A stretch of DNA of 64,000 nt from assembly GCF_052076105.1 (NCBI RefSeq), contig NZ_CP197245.1, forward strand, positions 2,108,001-2,172,000, read 5' to 3'. Both the position numbers and the translations under genes were made by a program. Shown piece after piece: positions 51,856 to 61,588 of the stretch. Within the stretch, counting starts at the first letter, position 1. Every line of letters begins with the position of its first letter. The notes beneath the pieces were generated by a model. The model saw only the letters and a program-made list of their open reading frames with translations, had not been told where the DNA came from and did no database searches. Origin of the DNA: Tardiphaga sp052076105. Its GTDB lineage: Bacteria > Pseudomonadota > Alphaproteobacteria > Rhizobiales > Xanthobacteraceae.

Positions 51856-52809
51856 ATGATGGACGTCCTCAATCTTGCACTGCCGTATTTCGGGCTGATT
51901 TTCATCGGTTTCGCCTGCGGCAAGGTCAAGAACCTGCCCGAAACGGGCCTCGCCTGGATGAATTTCTTCCTTCTCTACGTGTCGCTGCCGGCCTTGTTCT
52001 TCCGCATCATGGCCAAGACGCCGTTCGAGGAACTGAACAATCTGCCCTTCGTGATCGGCACCACGCTGGCGACCGCAACGGCATTCTTCCTGTCGGTCGG
52101 CACCGGTAAATTCCTCGGCCGGCTGACCATGCGCGAGGCCGGGATGGCTGGGCTCGCCGGCGGCTACGGCAATATCGGCTATATGGGCCCGGGGCTGGCG
52201 CTGGCTGTGCTCGGCCCCAAGGCGGCAGTGCCGACCGCGCTGGTGTTCTGTTTCGACAGCATCTTCCTGTTCTCGATCGCACCGCTGATGATGGCGCTGA
52301 CCTCGGCCGACAAGCGGCCGCTGCTGCCGACGATCTTCATCGTCATCAAGCATATCGTGCTGCATCCGCTGATCGTCGCAGCCTATCTCGGCGCCTTCGT
52401 CGCGGCGTTTCACATCCAGATGCCGGTCGCGGTCGACGGCATGCTGCTGTTCCTGCAGAATTCGGCGGCACCCGTCGCATTGTTCGCACTCGGCGTCACG
52501 GTCGCGCTGCGGCCGCTGGGGCGGGTGCCATGGGAAATCCCGGGCCTGATCTTCATCAAGCTGCTGTTGCATCCCTTGATCGTGTTCGGCCTGATGCTGT
52601 TGCTCGGACCATTCCCGCCGCTCTGGGCCGCGACTGCCGTGCTGCTCGCGTCATTGCCGCCGGCGCTGAATGTGTTCGTGATCGCGCGGCAATACGATAG
52701 CTGGGTCGAACCGGCTTCCGTCGCGGTGCTGCTCGGCACCTTCGTGTCCGTGCTGACGCTGACCTCGGTGATGTATTTCCTGAAGACCGGCCAGATCGCG
52801 TTTCCGTAG
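51856..52809 (+). CDS. AEC-family transporter
   Basis: A 317-residue inner-membrane carrier with ten helices of the auxin efflux carrier family, bacterial members of which move malonate, malate or other organic acids. Hallmarks: LPYFGLIFIGFACGKVKNLPE, WMNFFLLYVSLPALFFRIMA, GGYGNIGYMGPGLAL, and the C-terminal LASLPPALNVFVIARQYDSW. Substrate not predictable. It converges on the UbiH-like gene with only 14 bases between the stops. Confidence 0.92.
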   Translation: MMDVLNLALPYFGLIFIGFACGKVKNLPETGLAWMNFFLLYVSLPALFFRIMAKTPFEELNNLPFVIGTTLATATAFFLSVGTGKFLGRLTMREAGMAGLAGGYGNIGYMGPGLALAVLGPKAAVPTALVFCFDSIFLFSIAPLMMALTSADKRPLLPTIFIVIKHIVLHPLIVAAYLGAFVAAFHIQMPVAVDGMLLFLQNSAAPVALFALGVTVALRPLGRVPWEIPGLIFIKLLLHPLIVFGLMLLLGPFPPLWAATAVLLASLPPALNVFVIARQYDSWVEPASVAVLLGTFVSVLTLTSVMYFLKTGQIAFP

Positions 52810-52823
52810 GACGCGCGAGATCT

Positions 52824-54026
52824 CTAGGAAGCACTCTTGCGCCACGATGGCGACAGGCCCTCGCGCATCGCAAGACGGCGCAGCGGCCCTATGGACCCCA
52901 TGGCATGCATGCCGGCTGCGCGGATCAGCTGCATCGGCAGGAGATCGCTGAGCAGCGAACGGTTGGCCATGTCGATGGCGAAGGTACGCGAGGAGATGTC
53001 GCTGCGCCTGATCTTCTCGAAGCGCGTCAGCACCGGCGCTGCGCCGATATCTGCGCCATTCATGCCGGCATCGCGGACGATATCGGCGATATCGCCGGCG
53101 TCGCGCAGGCCAAGATTGAGACCCTGCGCGCCAATCGGGGGCACCACATGGGCGGCTTCGCCGACCAGCACGATGCGGTTCTTCGCCAGCTGTGCGGGCT
53201 GCTCGATCGCCAGCGGGAACGTGTGTCGACCCGGCTCGACCTGAACCCGGCCGAGGATGGAATGCGATTGTTTCTCGGCGGCGTCCGACAGTGCCTCATC
53301 GCTCAATGCCATCAGGCGCTCGGCATCACGGGGCTTGTTGACCCAGACGATGCTGGAGCGATTGCCGGGCAGGGGCACGAACACGCAGGGACCGGCGGGG
53401 GTGTGAAACTCCGTCGACATGTTCTTGTGCGGCCGGCTATGCGCGATGTTGAAGGTGACGGCCGTCTGCTCAAGTGCGCGTCGCTTGACTGAAATGCCCG
53501 CGGCTTCGCGGCACAAGGACTGGCGGCCATCGGCGCCAACGATCAGCCGCGCCGCCAGGACCTGGCCTTGCCGCGTGCACACCTGAACCTGCATTTCGTC
53601 CGGCGTGACCGTATCGGCCTCGTCATCGATGCGAATGAGATTGGTCAATTCCGCGGCGCGCGCTTCGAGCGCGATCATCAATTCGCGGTTCTCGATATTG
53701 TAGCCGAAGGTCTCGAGGCCGATCTCGCTGCAGACGAATTTGACTTCGGGCGCGCGGATAAGCCGATTGGTGTCGTCCACCAGCCGCATGGTCGTCAGCG
53801 CGGCCGCCTTGTCGGCGCAGCGGCGCCAGACGTCGAGGTTTTCCAGAAATGCGACGGAGCCGCCCAGCAGCGCGGTGGTGCGGTTGTCACCGTAGGGGAC
53901 GCGGCGGGCGACGAGGGCGGTACGGGCGCCGGTCTCGGCCAGCGCAAGGGCCGCAGCAAGGCCGGCAGGGCCGCCGCCGACCACGGCGGCATCATAGGGG
54001 AAGGTGGAAGCAGAGGTCTCGATCAT
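52824..54026 (-). CDS. UbiH/COQ6-family FAD-dependent hydroxylase
   Basis: A 400-residue flavoprotein hydroxylase of ubiquinone synthesis. The dinucleotide motif VVGGGPAGLAAALALAE is at about 15-31, the internal motif LIVGADGRQSL at about 161-171, and the second FAD motif reads VGEAAHVVPPIGAQGLNLG, where GD of the usual GDAAH is GE. That variant is, as far as I recall, common in rhizobial members. Which ring position it hydroxylates cannot be told. Divergent from pcs. Confidence 0.9.
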   Translation of the reverse strand: MIETSASTFPYDAAVVGGGPAGLAAALALAETGARTALVARRVPYGDNRTTALLGGSVAFLENLDVWRRCADKAAALTTMRLVDDTNRLIRAPEVKFVCSEIGLETFGYNIENRELMIALEARAAELTNLIRIDDEADTVTPDEMQVQVCTRQGQVLAARLIVGADGRQSLCREAAGISVKRRALEQTAVTFNIAHSRPHKNMSTEFHTPAGPCVFVPLPGNRSSIVWVNKPRDAERLMALSDEALSDAAEKQSHSILGRVQVEPGRHTFPLAIEQPAQLAKNRIVLVGEAAHVVPPIGAQGLNLGLRDAGDIADIVRDAGMNGADIGAAPVLTRFEKIRRSDISSRTFAIDMANRSLLSDLLPMQLIRAAGMHAMGSIGPLRRLAMREGLSPSWRKSAS

Positions 54027-54162
54027 GGCCGGACCATCGGCCTTTGGCCCGGCATTTTCAAGCCGTTACGCGTCGCGGAATCGTTCCCGCGTCATCGGGC
54101 GGCCGAAGGCCGCATCGGCGCCTGTGCAAATCGGGCGGATTCCTGCTAGCAATTCCTGGCAT

Positions 54163-54897
54163 ATGACCGCTTCGAGTCCGGACCAACTCCCGTCGTCGTC
54201 ACGATCCGCGCGCGCGGCGGCGTTCTCGGTTCACATCTTCACGGCGCTCGGTGCCGGTGTGGCACTCATCGCCATGATGAGCGCCGTGCGCGGCGAATGG
54301 GCTGTGATGTTCGGATGGCTCGGTCTGGCGCTGATCATCGACGGGCTCGATGGTCCGATCGCCAGATACTTCGACGTCGGCCGGGTGCTGCCGGATTGGT
54401 CGGGCGATGCGCTCGATTTCGTGGTCGACTTCCTCACTTACGTTTTCGTGCCGGCCTATGCGATTGCGGCGTCGGGTCTGTTGGTGCCGTGGACTGCGGT
54501 GCTGCTCGGCGCCGGTATCGTCGTCACCAGCGCATTATACTTTGCCGACAAGCGCATGAAGACCGACGACAACCACTTTCGCGGCTTTCCGGCGCTATGG
54601 AACGGGGCGGCGTTCTATCTGTTCCTGCTGCAACCATCACCCGTCATCGCGAGCCTTGCGATGCTGGCGCTGATCATCCTGACCTTTGTGCCGGTGCATG
54701 TGCTGCATCCGGTTCGCGTGACGCGTCTGCGCCGGTTGAACCTGTCGCTGATGGCGATCTGGGCGGTGCTGGCCGTCATCACGCTGATACAGAACTTCGC
54801 TGTTGCCTTGCCTGTTACGGTCGCGCTCTGCGCGATCGCTTTTTACATTGTCTGCGGTGACGCCGTCATCCGCCTCATGGGGCCCTCCAGATCATGA
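54163..54897 (+). CDS. pcs: Phosphatidylcholine synthase
   Basis: Condenses CDP-diacylglycerol directly with choline to form phosphatidylcholine in the inner membrane. The 244-residue protein has about eight helices and the CDP-alcohol phosphotransferase motif in the Pcs-specific form DG-x2-AR-x12-G-x3-D-x3-D (DGPIARYF..., SGDALDFVVDF), with the following ADKRMKTDDNHFRGFPALWN also typical of Pcs. ATG at 54163; a longer frame from 54004 has an unlikely leader. Overlaps terC by four bases. Confidence 0.95.
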   Translation: MTASSPDQLPSSSRSARAAAFSVHIFTALGAGVALIAMMSAVRGEWAVMFGWLGLALIIDGLDGPIARYFDVGRVLPDWSGDALDFVVDFLTYVFVPAYAIAASGLLVPWTAVLLGAGIVVTSALYFADKRMKTDDNHFRGFPALWNGAAFYLFLLQPSPVIASLAMLALIILTFVPVHVLHPVRVTRLRRLNLSLMAIWAVLAVITLIQNFAVALPVTVALCAIAFYIVCGDAVIRLMGPSRS

Positions 54898-55631
54898 TCG
54901 AACTGTTTTCCAGCCCCGAAGCCTGGGCCGCGCTCCTGACGCTGACTGCGCTCGAAATCGTACTCGGTATCGACAATGTGATTTTCCTGTCGGTGCTGGT
55001 GTCGCGGCTGCCGGAGCCGCTGGCAACGCGCGCACGCCAGATCGGTCTCGCGCTGGCGCTGGTGTTCCGCATCCTGCTGCTCAGCGTTCTTGTCTGGCTG
55101 ATCGGGCTGACCGAACCGGTGATCGCGGTGAAGAGCTTCGCATTCTCCTGGCGCGATCTCATCCTGATCGGCGGCGGTCTGTTCCTCATCGCCAAGGCAA
55201 CGCACGAGATTCATGCCGAGGTCGAGGCGCGCGAGGGAGGCGGCGACGAGAAGCCGGCGCCGAACGCCTTTGCCCTGGTCATCCTGCAGGTTGTCATCGT
55301 TGATCTCGTTTTCTCGCTCGACTCCATCATCACCGCCATCGGCATGGCGCAGGACATCGAGATCATGGTGGCCGCCGTGATCATCGCCTGTGCGGTGATG
55401 TATGTATCGTCCGGACCGGTGGCGCGCTTCGTGGCGCATTATCCGACCACCAAGATGCTGGCGCTGGCCTTCCTGGTGCTGATCGGCGTCTCGCTGATGG
55501 CGGATGGATTCAAATTCCATATTCCGCGCGGCTACATCTATTTCGCCATCCTGTTTTCGGCGGCGGTCGAGCTGTTCAATGTGATGGCGAAGCGCAACCG
55601 CCGAAAGCGGGCCCAGACGGGCACAGGTTGA
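54894..55631 (+). CDS. TerC-family membrane protein
   Basis: A 245-residue protein of the TerC/YjbE-like family with about seven helices. Hallmarks: LTALEIVLGIDNVIFLSVLV, GLALALVFRILLL, and VIVDLVFSLDSIITAIGMAQ, with conserved acidic residues in the membrane that bind metal in the family; several members export Mn2+. Start overlaps the pcs stop (ATGA), so it is co-translated with a lipid enzyme. No tellurite-resistance genes are near. Confidence 0.93.
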   Translation: MIELFSSPEAWAALLTLTALEIVLGIDNVIFLSVLVSRLPEPLATRARQIGLALALVFRILLLSVLVWLIGLTEPVIAVKSFAFSWRDLILIGGGLFLIAKATHEIHAEVEAREGGGDEKPAPNAFALVILQVVIVDLVFSLDSIITAIGMAQDIEIMVAAVIIACAVMYVSSGPVARFVAHYPTTKMLALAFLVLIGVSLMADGFKFHIPRGYIYFAILFSAAVELFNVMAKRNRRKRAQTGTG

Positions 55632-55687
55632 CATCACGCGAGTGTTGGTTATCGCTTCAGGCCAAAGTCATTCAGGGAGATTGAACG

Positions 55688-56662
55688 ATGACCAAAGCCG
55701 TCCGCGTCCATGAGCTTGGTGGGCCCGAAGTGCTCACTTATGAAGACGTGCAGGTCCCGGCACCGGCCGCCGGCGAGGTGCGCATCCGCCAGCATGCCAT
55801 CGGCGTCAATTTCATCGACACCTACTTCCGCAGCGGTCTCTACAAGGCGCCGCAGCTGCCGTTCATCGCCGGCAACGAAGCCTCGGGCGAAGTGGTCGAG
55901 GTCGGTCCGGGCGTCACCGGCTTTCATCCCGGTGATCGCGTCGCCTATTATTCGGCCCTCGGCAGCTATGCGGCAGAGCGCGTGTTTGCCGCCGACCGGC
56001 TGGTGAAACTGCCCGATCGCATCACCCACGAGCAGGGTGCCGTGCTGATGCTGAAGGGCCTCACGGTCTGGTATCTGCTGCACAAGACTTTCAAGGTCGA
56101 ACCGCATCACCGCGTGTTGATCCATGCCGCAGCGGGCGGCATCGGTCTGCTCGCCTGCCAGTGGGCCAAGGCCATGGGCGCGCATGTGATCGGCACCGTC
56201 GGTTCGAAGGAGAAGGGCGAGCTGGCGCTGGCCAATGGCTGCGATCACGTCATCTATTACAACGAAGAAAACTTCGTCGATCGCGTGAAGCAGATCAGCC
56301 GTAACGAACTCTGCGACGTGGTCTATGACGGCGTCGGCAAGACGACCTATCCGGGCTCGCTGTCATGCCTGAAGCCGCGTGGCATGTGGGTGTCGTTCGG
56401 CAATGCCTCCGGCCCTGTGCCGCCATTCGCAATCGCCGAACTCAACAATCACGGCTCGCTGTTTGCGACGCGTCCCAAGCTGAACGACTACGTCGCCAAG
56501 CGCTCTGAATTGCTGGAAGGCGCCGACACGCTGTTCTCGGCCGTGATCGATGGCAAGCTGCATGTGCCGATCAATCACGCTTATGCGCTGAAGGATGCGG
56601 CCAAGGCGCATGTGGACCTGGAAGCACGCAAGACCACAGGCGCGGTGATCTTGAAGGTGTGA
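55688..56662 (+). CDS. NADPH:quinone oxidoreductase (zeta-crystallin type)
   Basis: A 324-residue zinc-free MDR-family reductase that reduces quinones with NADPH. Clear family text: VHELGGPEVLTYEDVQVP, GVNFIDTYFRSGLYK, FIAGNEASGEVVEVGPGV, the dinucleotide loop IHAAAGGIGLLACQWAKAMGA (about 150-170), and YDGVGKTTYPGSL. Complete, with GGGAGATTGAACG before the ATG. Stand-alone after terC. Confidence 0.95.
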   Translation: MTKAVRVHELGGPEVLTYEDVQVPAPAAGEVRIRQHAIGVNFIDTYFRSGLYKAPQLPFIAGNEASGEVVEVGPGVTGFHPGDRVAYYSALGSYAAERVFAADRLVKLPDRITHEQGAVLMLKGLTVWYLLHKTFKVEPHHRVLIHAAAGGIGLLACQWAKAMGAHVIGTVGSKEKGELALANGCDHVIYYNEENFVDRVKQISRNELCDVVYDGVGKTTYPGSLSCLKPRGMWVSFGNASGPVPPFAIAELNNHGSLFATRPKLNDYVAKRSELLEGADTLFSAVIDGKLHVPINHAYALKDAAKAHVDLEARKTTGAVILKV

Positions 56663-56879
56663 TCTTTCTTCTCCCTCCCTCAAGCGCAGCAAAGCTGCGC
56701 GCAGCGGGGAGGGTGGCGCGATGCGAGCGTTCAGCGAGCATCGTGACGGGTGGGGTGGTGCCACAGACTCTACGTCACGTGGGGCACCCCCACCCCGGCC
56801 TGTCGGCCGACCCATGGCGGACGAATTCGTCCGCCAGACCCCACAAGGGGGAGGGATTCAGCAGACGCCGGCGTTCTAA
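56663..56879. repeat. Composite intergenic repeat region
   Basis: CTCCCTCCC...GGGGAGGG (56673 to 56724), with the inner hairpin GCGCAGCAAAGCTGCGC, then GATGCGAGCGTTCAGCGAGCATC, then CCCACCCC...GGTGGGG and GGCGGACGAATTCGTCCGCC pairs. A dispersed element of the family CCCTCCC/GGGAGGG typical of this group, standing between the convergent QOR and rimO genes. Confidence 0.65.
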
Positions 56880-58223
56880 CTAAAACCCCGCCACCGTCCC
56901 GTGCAGATCATACGCATCCGAGCGTTCGATCTTCGCCGTTACGATCTCGCCGACCTTCAGCTGACGACGTGCTGACACGTAGACCGTACCGTCGATCTGC
57001 GGAGCGTCCGCCTTCGAACGCCCCTTGGACACGGTCGGGCCGACTTCGTCGATGATGATCTGCTGCCGCGTGCCGACTTTGCGCTTCAGGCGGCGCGCCG
57101 AGATTTTCTGCTGACGCTCCATCAGCGCATTCCAGCGCTGCTGCTTGATTTCTTCAGGCACCGCACCCGCGATGGCGTTGGAGGTCGCGCCCGCCACGGA
57201 CTCGTATTTGAACGCGCCGACACGGTCGATCTGCGCTTCTTCCAGCCAGTCGAGCAGATACTGGAAATCGCTCTCGGTCTCGCCGGGGAAGCCGACGATG
57301 AAGGTCGAGCGCAATGTCAGATCGGGACATTGCTCGCGCCACATCTTGATGCGGGCGAGCGTCTTGTCCTGCGCGGCCGGGCGCTTCATCGCCTTCAATA
57401 CGTCCGGCGCCGCGTGCTGAAACGGGATGTCGAGATAGGGCAGCACATTGCTGCCGGCATTCATCAACCCGATGACTTCGTCGACATGCGGATACGGGTA
57501 AACATATTGCAGCCGCACCCAGGCGCCGAGTTCGCCCAATTCCTTGGCGAGATCGTAGAACTTGGCGCGGACCTCGCGGTCCTTCCACGGGCTGCTGGCG
57601 TATTTGATATCGACGCCGTAGGCCGAGGTGTCCTGTGACACGACCAGCAACTCCTTGACGCCGGCCTTTACCAGTTTCTCGGCCTCTAACAGCACTTCCT
57701 TGGCCGGGCGCGAGACGAGATCGCCGCGCAGCTTCGGAATGATGCAGAAGGTGCAGCGGTTGTTGCAGCCTTCGGAAATCTTCAGATAGGCGTAGTGCCG
57801 CGGCGTCAGCTTGATGCCCTGCGGCGGCACGAGATCGATATGCGGATTATGCACCGGCGGCAGCGCGCGATGCACGGCGTCGAGCACGCTCTCATATTGC
57901 TGCGGCCCGGTGATCGACAGCACATTGGGATAGGCCGCCTCGATCTGCTCGGGCTCGGCGCCCATGCAGCCGGTGACGATGACCTTGCCGTTCTGCGCCA
58001 TGGCTTCGCCGATGGCGCCCAGCGACTCCGCCTTGGCGCTGTCGAGGAAGCCGCAGGTGTTGACGATGACGACGTCGGCGCCGTCGTGCTTGCGGGCGAG
58101 TTCGTAGCCTTCGGCCCGCAGGCGCGTAATGATCCGCTCGGAATCCACCAAAGCCTTGGGGCATCCGAGCGATGTGAATGATATACGCGGCGCTCGTTCC
58201 ATGTACTGGCCTGAAACCTTCAT
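56880..58223 (-). CDS. rimO: Ribosomal protein uS12 methylthiotransferase
   Basis: A radical-SAM enzyme that methylthiolates Asp89 of ribosomal protein S12. The N-terminal UPF0004 domain keeps its three cluster cysteines (SLGCPKALVDSE, NTCGFLD, VTGCMGAE), the radical-SAM cluster is SEGCNNRCTFCIIPKLRGD, and a TRAM domain closes the protein. The RGDLVSRP and QNGKV wording marks RimO rather than MiaB. The ATG at 58202 (MERAPRISF) is a plausible alternative start. Confidence 0.96.
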   Translation of the reverse strand: MKVSGQYMERAPRISFTSLGCPKALVDSERIITRLRAEGYELARKHDGADVVIVNTCGFLDSAKAESLGAIGEAMAQNGKVIVTGCMGAEPEQIEAAYPNVLSITGPQQYESVLDAVHRALPPVHNPHIDLVPPQGIKLTPRHYAYLKISEGCNNRCTFCIIPKLRGDLVSRPAKEVLLEAEKLVKAGVKELLVVSQDTSAYGVDIKYASSPWKDREVRAKFYDLAKELGELGAWVRLQYVYPYPHVDEVIGLMNAGSNVLPYLDIPFQHAAPDVLKAMKRPAAQDKTLARIKMWREQCPDLTLRSTFIVGFPGETESDFQYLLDWLEEAQIDRVGAFKYESVAGATSNAIAGAVPEEIKQQRWNALMERQQKISARRLKRKVGTRQQIIIDEVGPTVSKGRSKADAPQIDGTVYVSARRQLKVGEIVTAKIERSDAYDLHGTVAGF

Positions 58224-58357
58224 CTGAATTGTCGGGATTTGCTATCCAAGTAATTGATCTGACGGAAAAATTCAACCGTTACCCGTGTTCCCGCGATGGT
58301 AAAGCGAGACGGGGGGATATTGGGCGATGGGCCAAAAGCGGATGATCAGGGCGTGAT

Positions 58358-60097
58358 TTAACCCGGAATGTCATCCGTTGGCCCTTTGTTGTGGTCCTCC
58401 CAGTCCTCCCACGCGACATTATGGGTTGCCAGGAAGCTGGAAACGGCTGCGCCAATGGTTGGAAAGAAATATTTCTCGCCAAGCAGAGTGAACAGGCCAA
58501 ATCGCTTCAGCTTGTCCTTCACGGGATCCTTGAGCTCGGCAAAACAAAGCTCGATACCCTTTGCCTGCAACGTCTGGTCCAATTCGCCGATGAAATCGGC
58601 GGCGGTGACGTCCACGCTGGTGACCGGCTCCGCCGCAACCACCAGCCAGCGTACGGGCGTCGGCGATTTCGCCACGGCATCCAGAGCGCGCTCCTTGAAG
58701 AATTCGGCGTTGGCGAAGAACAGAGGTGCATCCCATCGAAACAGGACCAGCCCGGGAATCAGGCGGGCATCCGGATATCTTGTGATGTCGTGGTAGCCTT
58801 TGACGCCGTGGGCGCGGCCCAGTACCGCGGAGTGCGGGCGCCAGCCGTCCCATAGAAACTCGATGATGGCGATGGCAATGGCCAAACCTATTCCTGGAAT
58901 GACCCCAAGCACCGCCACGCCAATAAAGCAGACGATCGACAGCCAAAACTCCCACTGCTGAATCCGGTAGATGCGTTTGAGGTCGGTCACCTCGATCAGC
59001 CCGATCGCGGAGGCGATGACGACAGCGGCCAGGGCGGCGGTGGGCAGGTGCTCGAGCAGGTTTGGCGCCGCGAGCAGCAGCAAGGCGATCACCAACGCGC
59101 CAACGACGCTGGTGAGTTGGGTGCGGGCGCCGGCAGCTTCTGCAACAGGCGTGCGCGAACTGCTGCTGCTGATCGGGAAACCCTGAAAGAAACCGGTCGC
59201 CAGGTTGGCTGCGCCAAGCCCCACCATCTCCTGGTTGGGATCGACCGGCGTACCCAATCGTGCCGCATAGGAGCGCGACAGCACGCTGGTGTCGGCAAAC
59301 GACACCAGCGCAATTGCGGTGCCACCGATCAACACCGGCAGTATGTCGCTATAGCCGATCAGCGGAACGGCAAAACCGGGCAATCCCTGCGGAAGAGGAC
59401 CGAGAACCTGCACGCCATAGCGGGCAAGATTGAGTGCACCGACCACAGCGGTCGCCGCGACCACCGCAACCAGAATGCCCGGCAGCCATTTGTGGTTCTT
59501 GAGAAGCAGGATGACCGTTAGCGTGCCGAGCCCGATCGCCAATGCCACCAGGTTTGTTCTTCCTTCGAGGATTGCGCTGGCGATAGCCCACAAGTTTCGC
59601 AGGGGTCCGTCGCTCTCGATAGAGAAGCCGAAAAGCTTTGGCAGCTGGCTGATCAAGACGGTCAGCGCAATTCCGTTCATGTAGCCGTAGCGTATTGGCT
59701 TGGAGAGGAGCTCAGTTACAAAACCCAGGCGCGCGATGCCCGCCAGAATGCATACTGTGCCCGAAACGATTGCCATCATGCCGGCCAGCGTTACGACGCG
59801 AAGGGGATCGCCCCCGGACAGCGGGGCGACAACGCCGAGGATGACGGCTGCCAAAGCCGAATCCGGTCCCAGGACGAGGATGCGACTTGGGCCGAACACG
59901 GCATAGATCAGGAGCGGTACGATCGTTGCGTACAGACCGTGGATGCCCGGCAAGCCCGACGCCACCGCATAGGCAATTCCGACCGGAACCAGCATTGTCG
60001 CGAGGACGAACCCGGCGACGATGTCGCGCGGAAGCCATGCCGCCTCATATTGGCGGAGAGTGCGAACCCCCGGCAGCCAATGGATCCAATGCTTCAT
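58358..60097 (-). CDS. SulP/SLC26-family anion transporter with STAS domain
   Basis: A 579-residue membrane protein with about 12-14 helices and a cytoplasmic STAS domain. The N-terminal LPRDIVAGFVLATMLVPVGI and AVASGLPGIHGLYATIVPLL are SulP signatures; SYAARLGTPVDPNQEMVGLG with ANLATGFFQGFPISSSSSRT marks the mid membrane domain; the STAS domain follows from about 430. Transports sulfate, bicarbonate or dicarboxylates in the family. Sulfate is tempting given cysH/cysD nearby, but they are 3 kb away and in other units. ATG at 60097 is chosen over 60151. Confidence 0.93.
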   Translation of the reverse strand: MKHWIHWLPGVRTLRQYEAAWLPRDIVAGFVLATMLVPVGIAYAVASGLPGIHGLYATIVPLLIYAVFGPSRILVLGPDSALAAVILGVVAPLSGGDPLRVVTLAGMMAIVSGTVCILAGIARLGFVTELLSKPIRYGYMNGIALTVLISQLPKLFGFSIESDGPLRNLWAIASAILEGRTNLVALAIGLGTLTVILLLKNHKWLPGILVAVVAATAVVGALNLARYGVQVLGPLPQGLPGFAVPLIGYSDILPVLIGGTAIALVSFADTSVLSRSYAARLGTPVDPNQEMVGLGAANLATGFFQGFPISSSSSRTPVAEAAGARTQLTSVVGALVIALLLLAAPNLLEHLPTAALAAVVIASAIGLIEVTDLKRIYRIQQWEFWLSIVCFIGVAVLGVIPGIGLAIAIAIIEFLWDGWRPHSAVLGRAHGVKGYHDITRYPDARLIPGLVLFRWDAPLFFANAEFFKERALDAVAKSPTPVRWLVVAAEPVTSVDVTAADFIGELDQTLQAKGIELCFAELKDPVKDKLKRFGLFTLLGEKYFFPTIGAAVSSFLATHNVAWEDWEDHNKGPTDDIPG

Positions 60098-60521
60098 TGG
60101 GCGGACGCTCCCGAGCCCGCAAACCCTGTTGGGCTTGCCTGCCGCATGCAATGCCTTGGCCGCGATTGGCGCGGTTGGACCTCACCACAAGTTATTATGT
60201 CTTTGGCGAACTGAACAGCGACACCGCGCCATATCCCGTTTGGGCGCGATCTGTAAGGCGCGGATTGCGCACGTGCGTTCTGCATCCCGAAAGCCGATAT
60301 CTCGTCTTGACGCGTGCTCGCACGAATTGACGGGTGATAGTCCGGATGACAGCGGCCTTCGGGCGGCATTTTCTTTGGGTGTGGGCTGTTCAAATCTACA
60401 CGCGCTGTCTCGCGGGCGTCCCGGTGACACGCAGGAGAGAGATGCGTGGGTGCGATCCTCTAGGAAAGAGCCTATATACGCCGATTAAAGTACGGCGGGA
60501 CGCGAACTCGGTTTGGACGAC
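60098..60521. other. 424-bp gene-free region
   Basis: Lies upstream of the SulP gene and downstream of the small minus-strand gene at 60522. Short frames exist on both strands but have poor codon pattern and no ribosome binding site. I see no strong repeat or hairpin. Confidence 0.5.
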
Positions 60522-60806
60522 CTACGTCGCGGTGTTGGAACGAAGCCTGTGCGCATCGACAGCGCTCGTTCCCAAATGTCTGACAAACACCGCCTTGAGT
60601 AGACTGACTTCAGAAGCACTTAGTTGCTCGGGAGTGAGACCTTCCGCAATGATAAGCCATTGGACGAAATCTTCCGCCGTAACGTGTCCGGTTTCTGGAA
60701 TGAAGTCGGAGACGTGCAGCGGCTTTCCATTCTCGATGTGGCCGCACCAACCTAGTTTTGCGCAGAATTCATGCATCATCCCGTCGAACGCATTAGGCCG
60801 TCCCAT
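60522..60806 (-). CDS. Small hypothetical protein
   Basis: A 94-residue soluble protein (MGRPNAFDGMMHEFCAKLGW...), mildly acidic, with two Cys near the N-terminus and a helical C-terminal half (TAEDFVQWLIIAEGLTPEQL). Not recognised. AGGAG six bases before the ATG and ordinary composition make it likely to be translated. Divergent from nasT with 194 bases between. Confidence 0.7.
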   Translation of the reverse strand: MGRPNAFDGMMHEFCAKLGWCGHIENGKPLHVSDFIPETGHVTAEDFVQWLIIAEGLTPEQLSASEVSLLKAVFVRHLGTSAVDAHRLRSNTAT

Positions 60807-60893
60807 CCACGCTCCTGCTAGTTTTCAGCTCAATGATCCAATTCTGCTGTCTTAAGCGTTCGCGTCAGCCCAGCGGCCTGTTGCATGTTCGAT

Positions 60894-60912
60894 CTGCCTG
60901 ATTGAGAGGCAG
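60894..60912 (+). promoter_or_regulatory. Hairpin in the nasT leader
   Basis: CTGCCT-GATTGAG-AGGCAG, a 6-bp stem with a 7-base loop, about 90 bases before nasT. It is not the hexaloop pair expected for an ANTAR target, so only a weak candidate. Confidence 0.25.
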
Positions 60913-61000
60913 CAGGTAGTCCCATTTGCTCATAAATACAAGGCTTTAAGCCGCGCGCGGGCGTGCTATGGATAGTCCGCATCCATGTGAGTGCCCGATG

Positions 61001-61588
61001 CCTGCCGACCAGTCGCCGAAAATTGTCATTGTCGACGAAAGCCCGATCAGGGCTGCGATCCTTGAGGAAGGGTTGCGGGAGGCTGGCTATACCGATGTCC
61101 AGCATATCCGGGAGATGCAGAATCTGCTGGCCCGGATCTATGCGCTCGATCCGGACGTGATCGTCATCGATCTCGAAAACCCCAGCCGCGACGTGCTGGA
61201 GCAAATGTTCCAGGTCTCGCGCGCGGTGCGCCGGCCGGTCGCCATGTTCGTCGACCAGAGCGACGCCGAGTCGGCGCGGGCTTCGGTCGACGCCGGGGTA
61301 TCCTCATACATTGTCGACGGGCTGAAGAAGGAGAGGATCAAGCCGATCCTCGATCTCTGCATCTCCCGTTTCAATGCCTTCTCCAAACTGCAGGACGAGC
61401 TTGAGCGCACCAAGTCGGCGTTGGAGGAGCGCAAGATCATCGACCGCGCCAAGGGCATCGTGATGAAGCTCAAGGGCCTCAATGAAGAAGAGGCTTACGT
61501 ATTGCTGCGATCCACGGCGATGCGTGAAAAGAAGAAAATCGGCGAGATCGCGCAGTCGATCATCACCGCAGCGGAGTTGCTGAAATGA
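61001..61588 (+). CDS. nasT: ANTAR-domain antiterminator, NasT-like
   Basis: A 195-residue response-regulator-like RNA-binding protein. The receiver fold has IVIVDESP and VIVIDLENPS, and the C-terminal ANTAR domain reads KIIDRAKGIVMKLKGLNEEE with AYVLLRSTAMREKKKIGEIA. NasT binds leader hairpins of nitrate-assimilation mRNAs and prevents termination. An ATG at 60968 would add 11 residues. The stop overlaps the nasS start (ATGA). In the known two-protein system NasS holds NasT inactive until nitrate or nitrite binds. Confidence 0.92.
   Translation, partial: PADQSPKIVIVDESPIRAAILEEGLREAGYTDVQHIREMQNLLARIYALDPDVIVIDLENPSRDVLEQMFQVSRAVRRPVAMFVDQSDAESARASVDAGVSSYIVDGLKKERIKPILDLCISRFNAFSKLQDELERTKSALEERKIIDRAKGIVMKLKGLNEEEAYVLLRSTAMREKKKIGEIAQSIITAAELLK

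Noticed and set aside
60334..60855. 173-codon plus-strand frame
   Set aside because: Antisense to the better-supported small gene at 60522-60806, and without a start signal.
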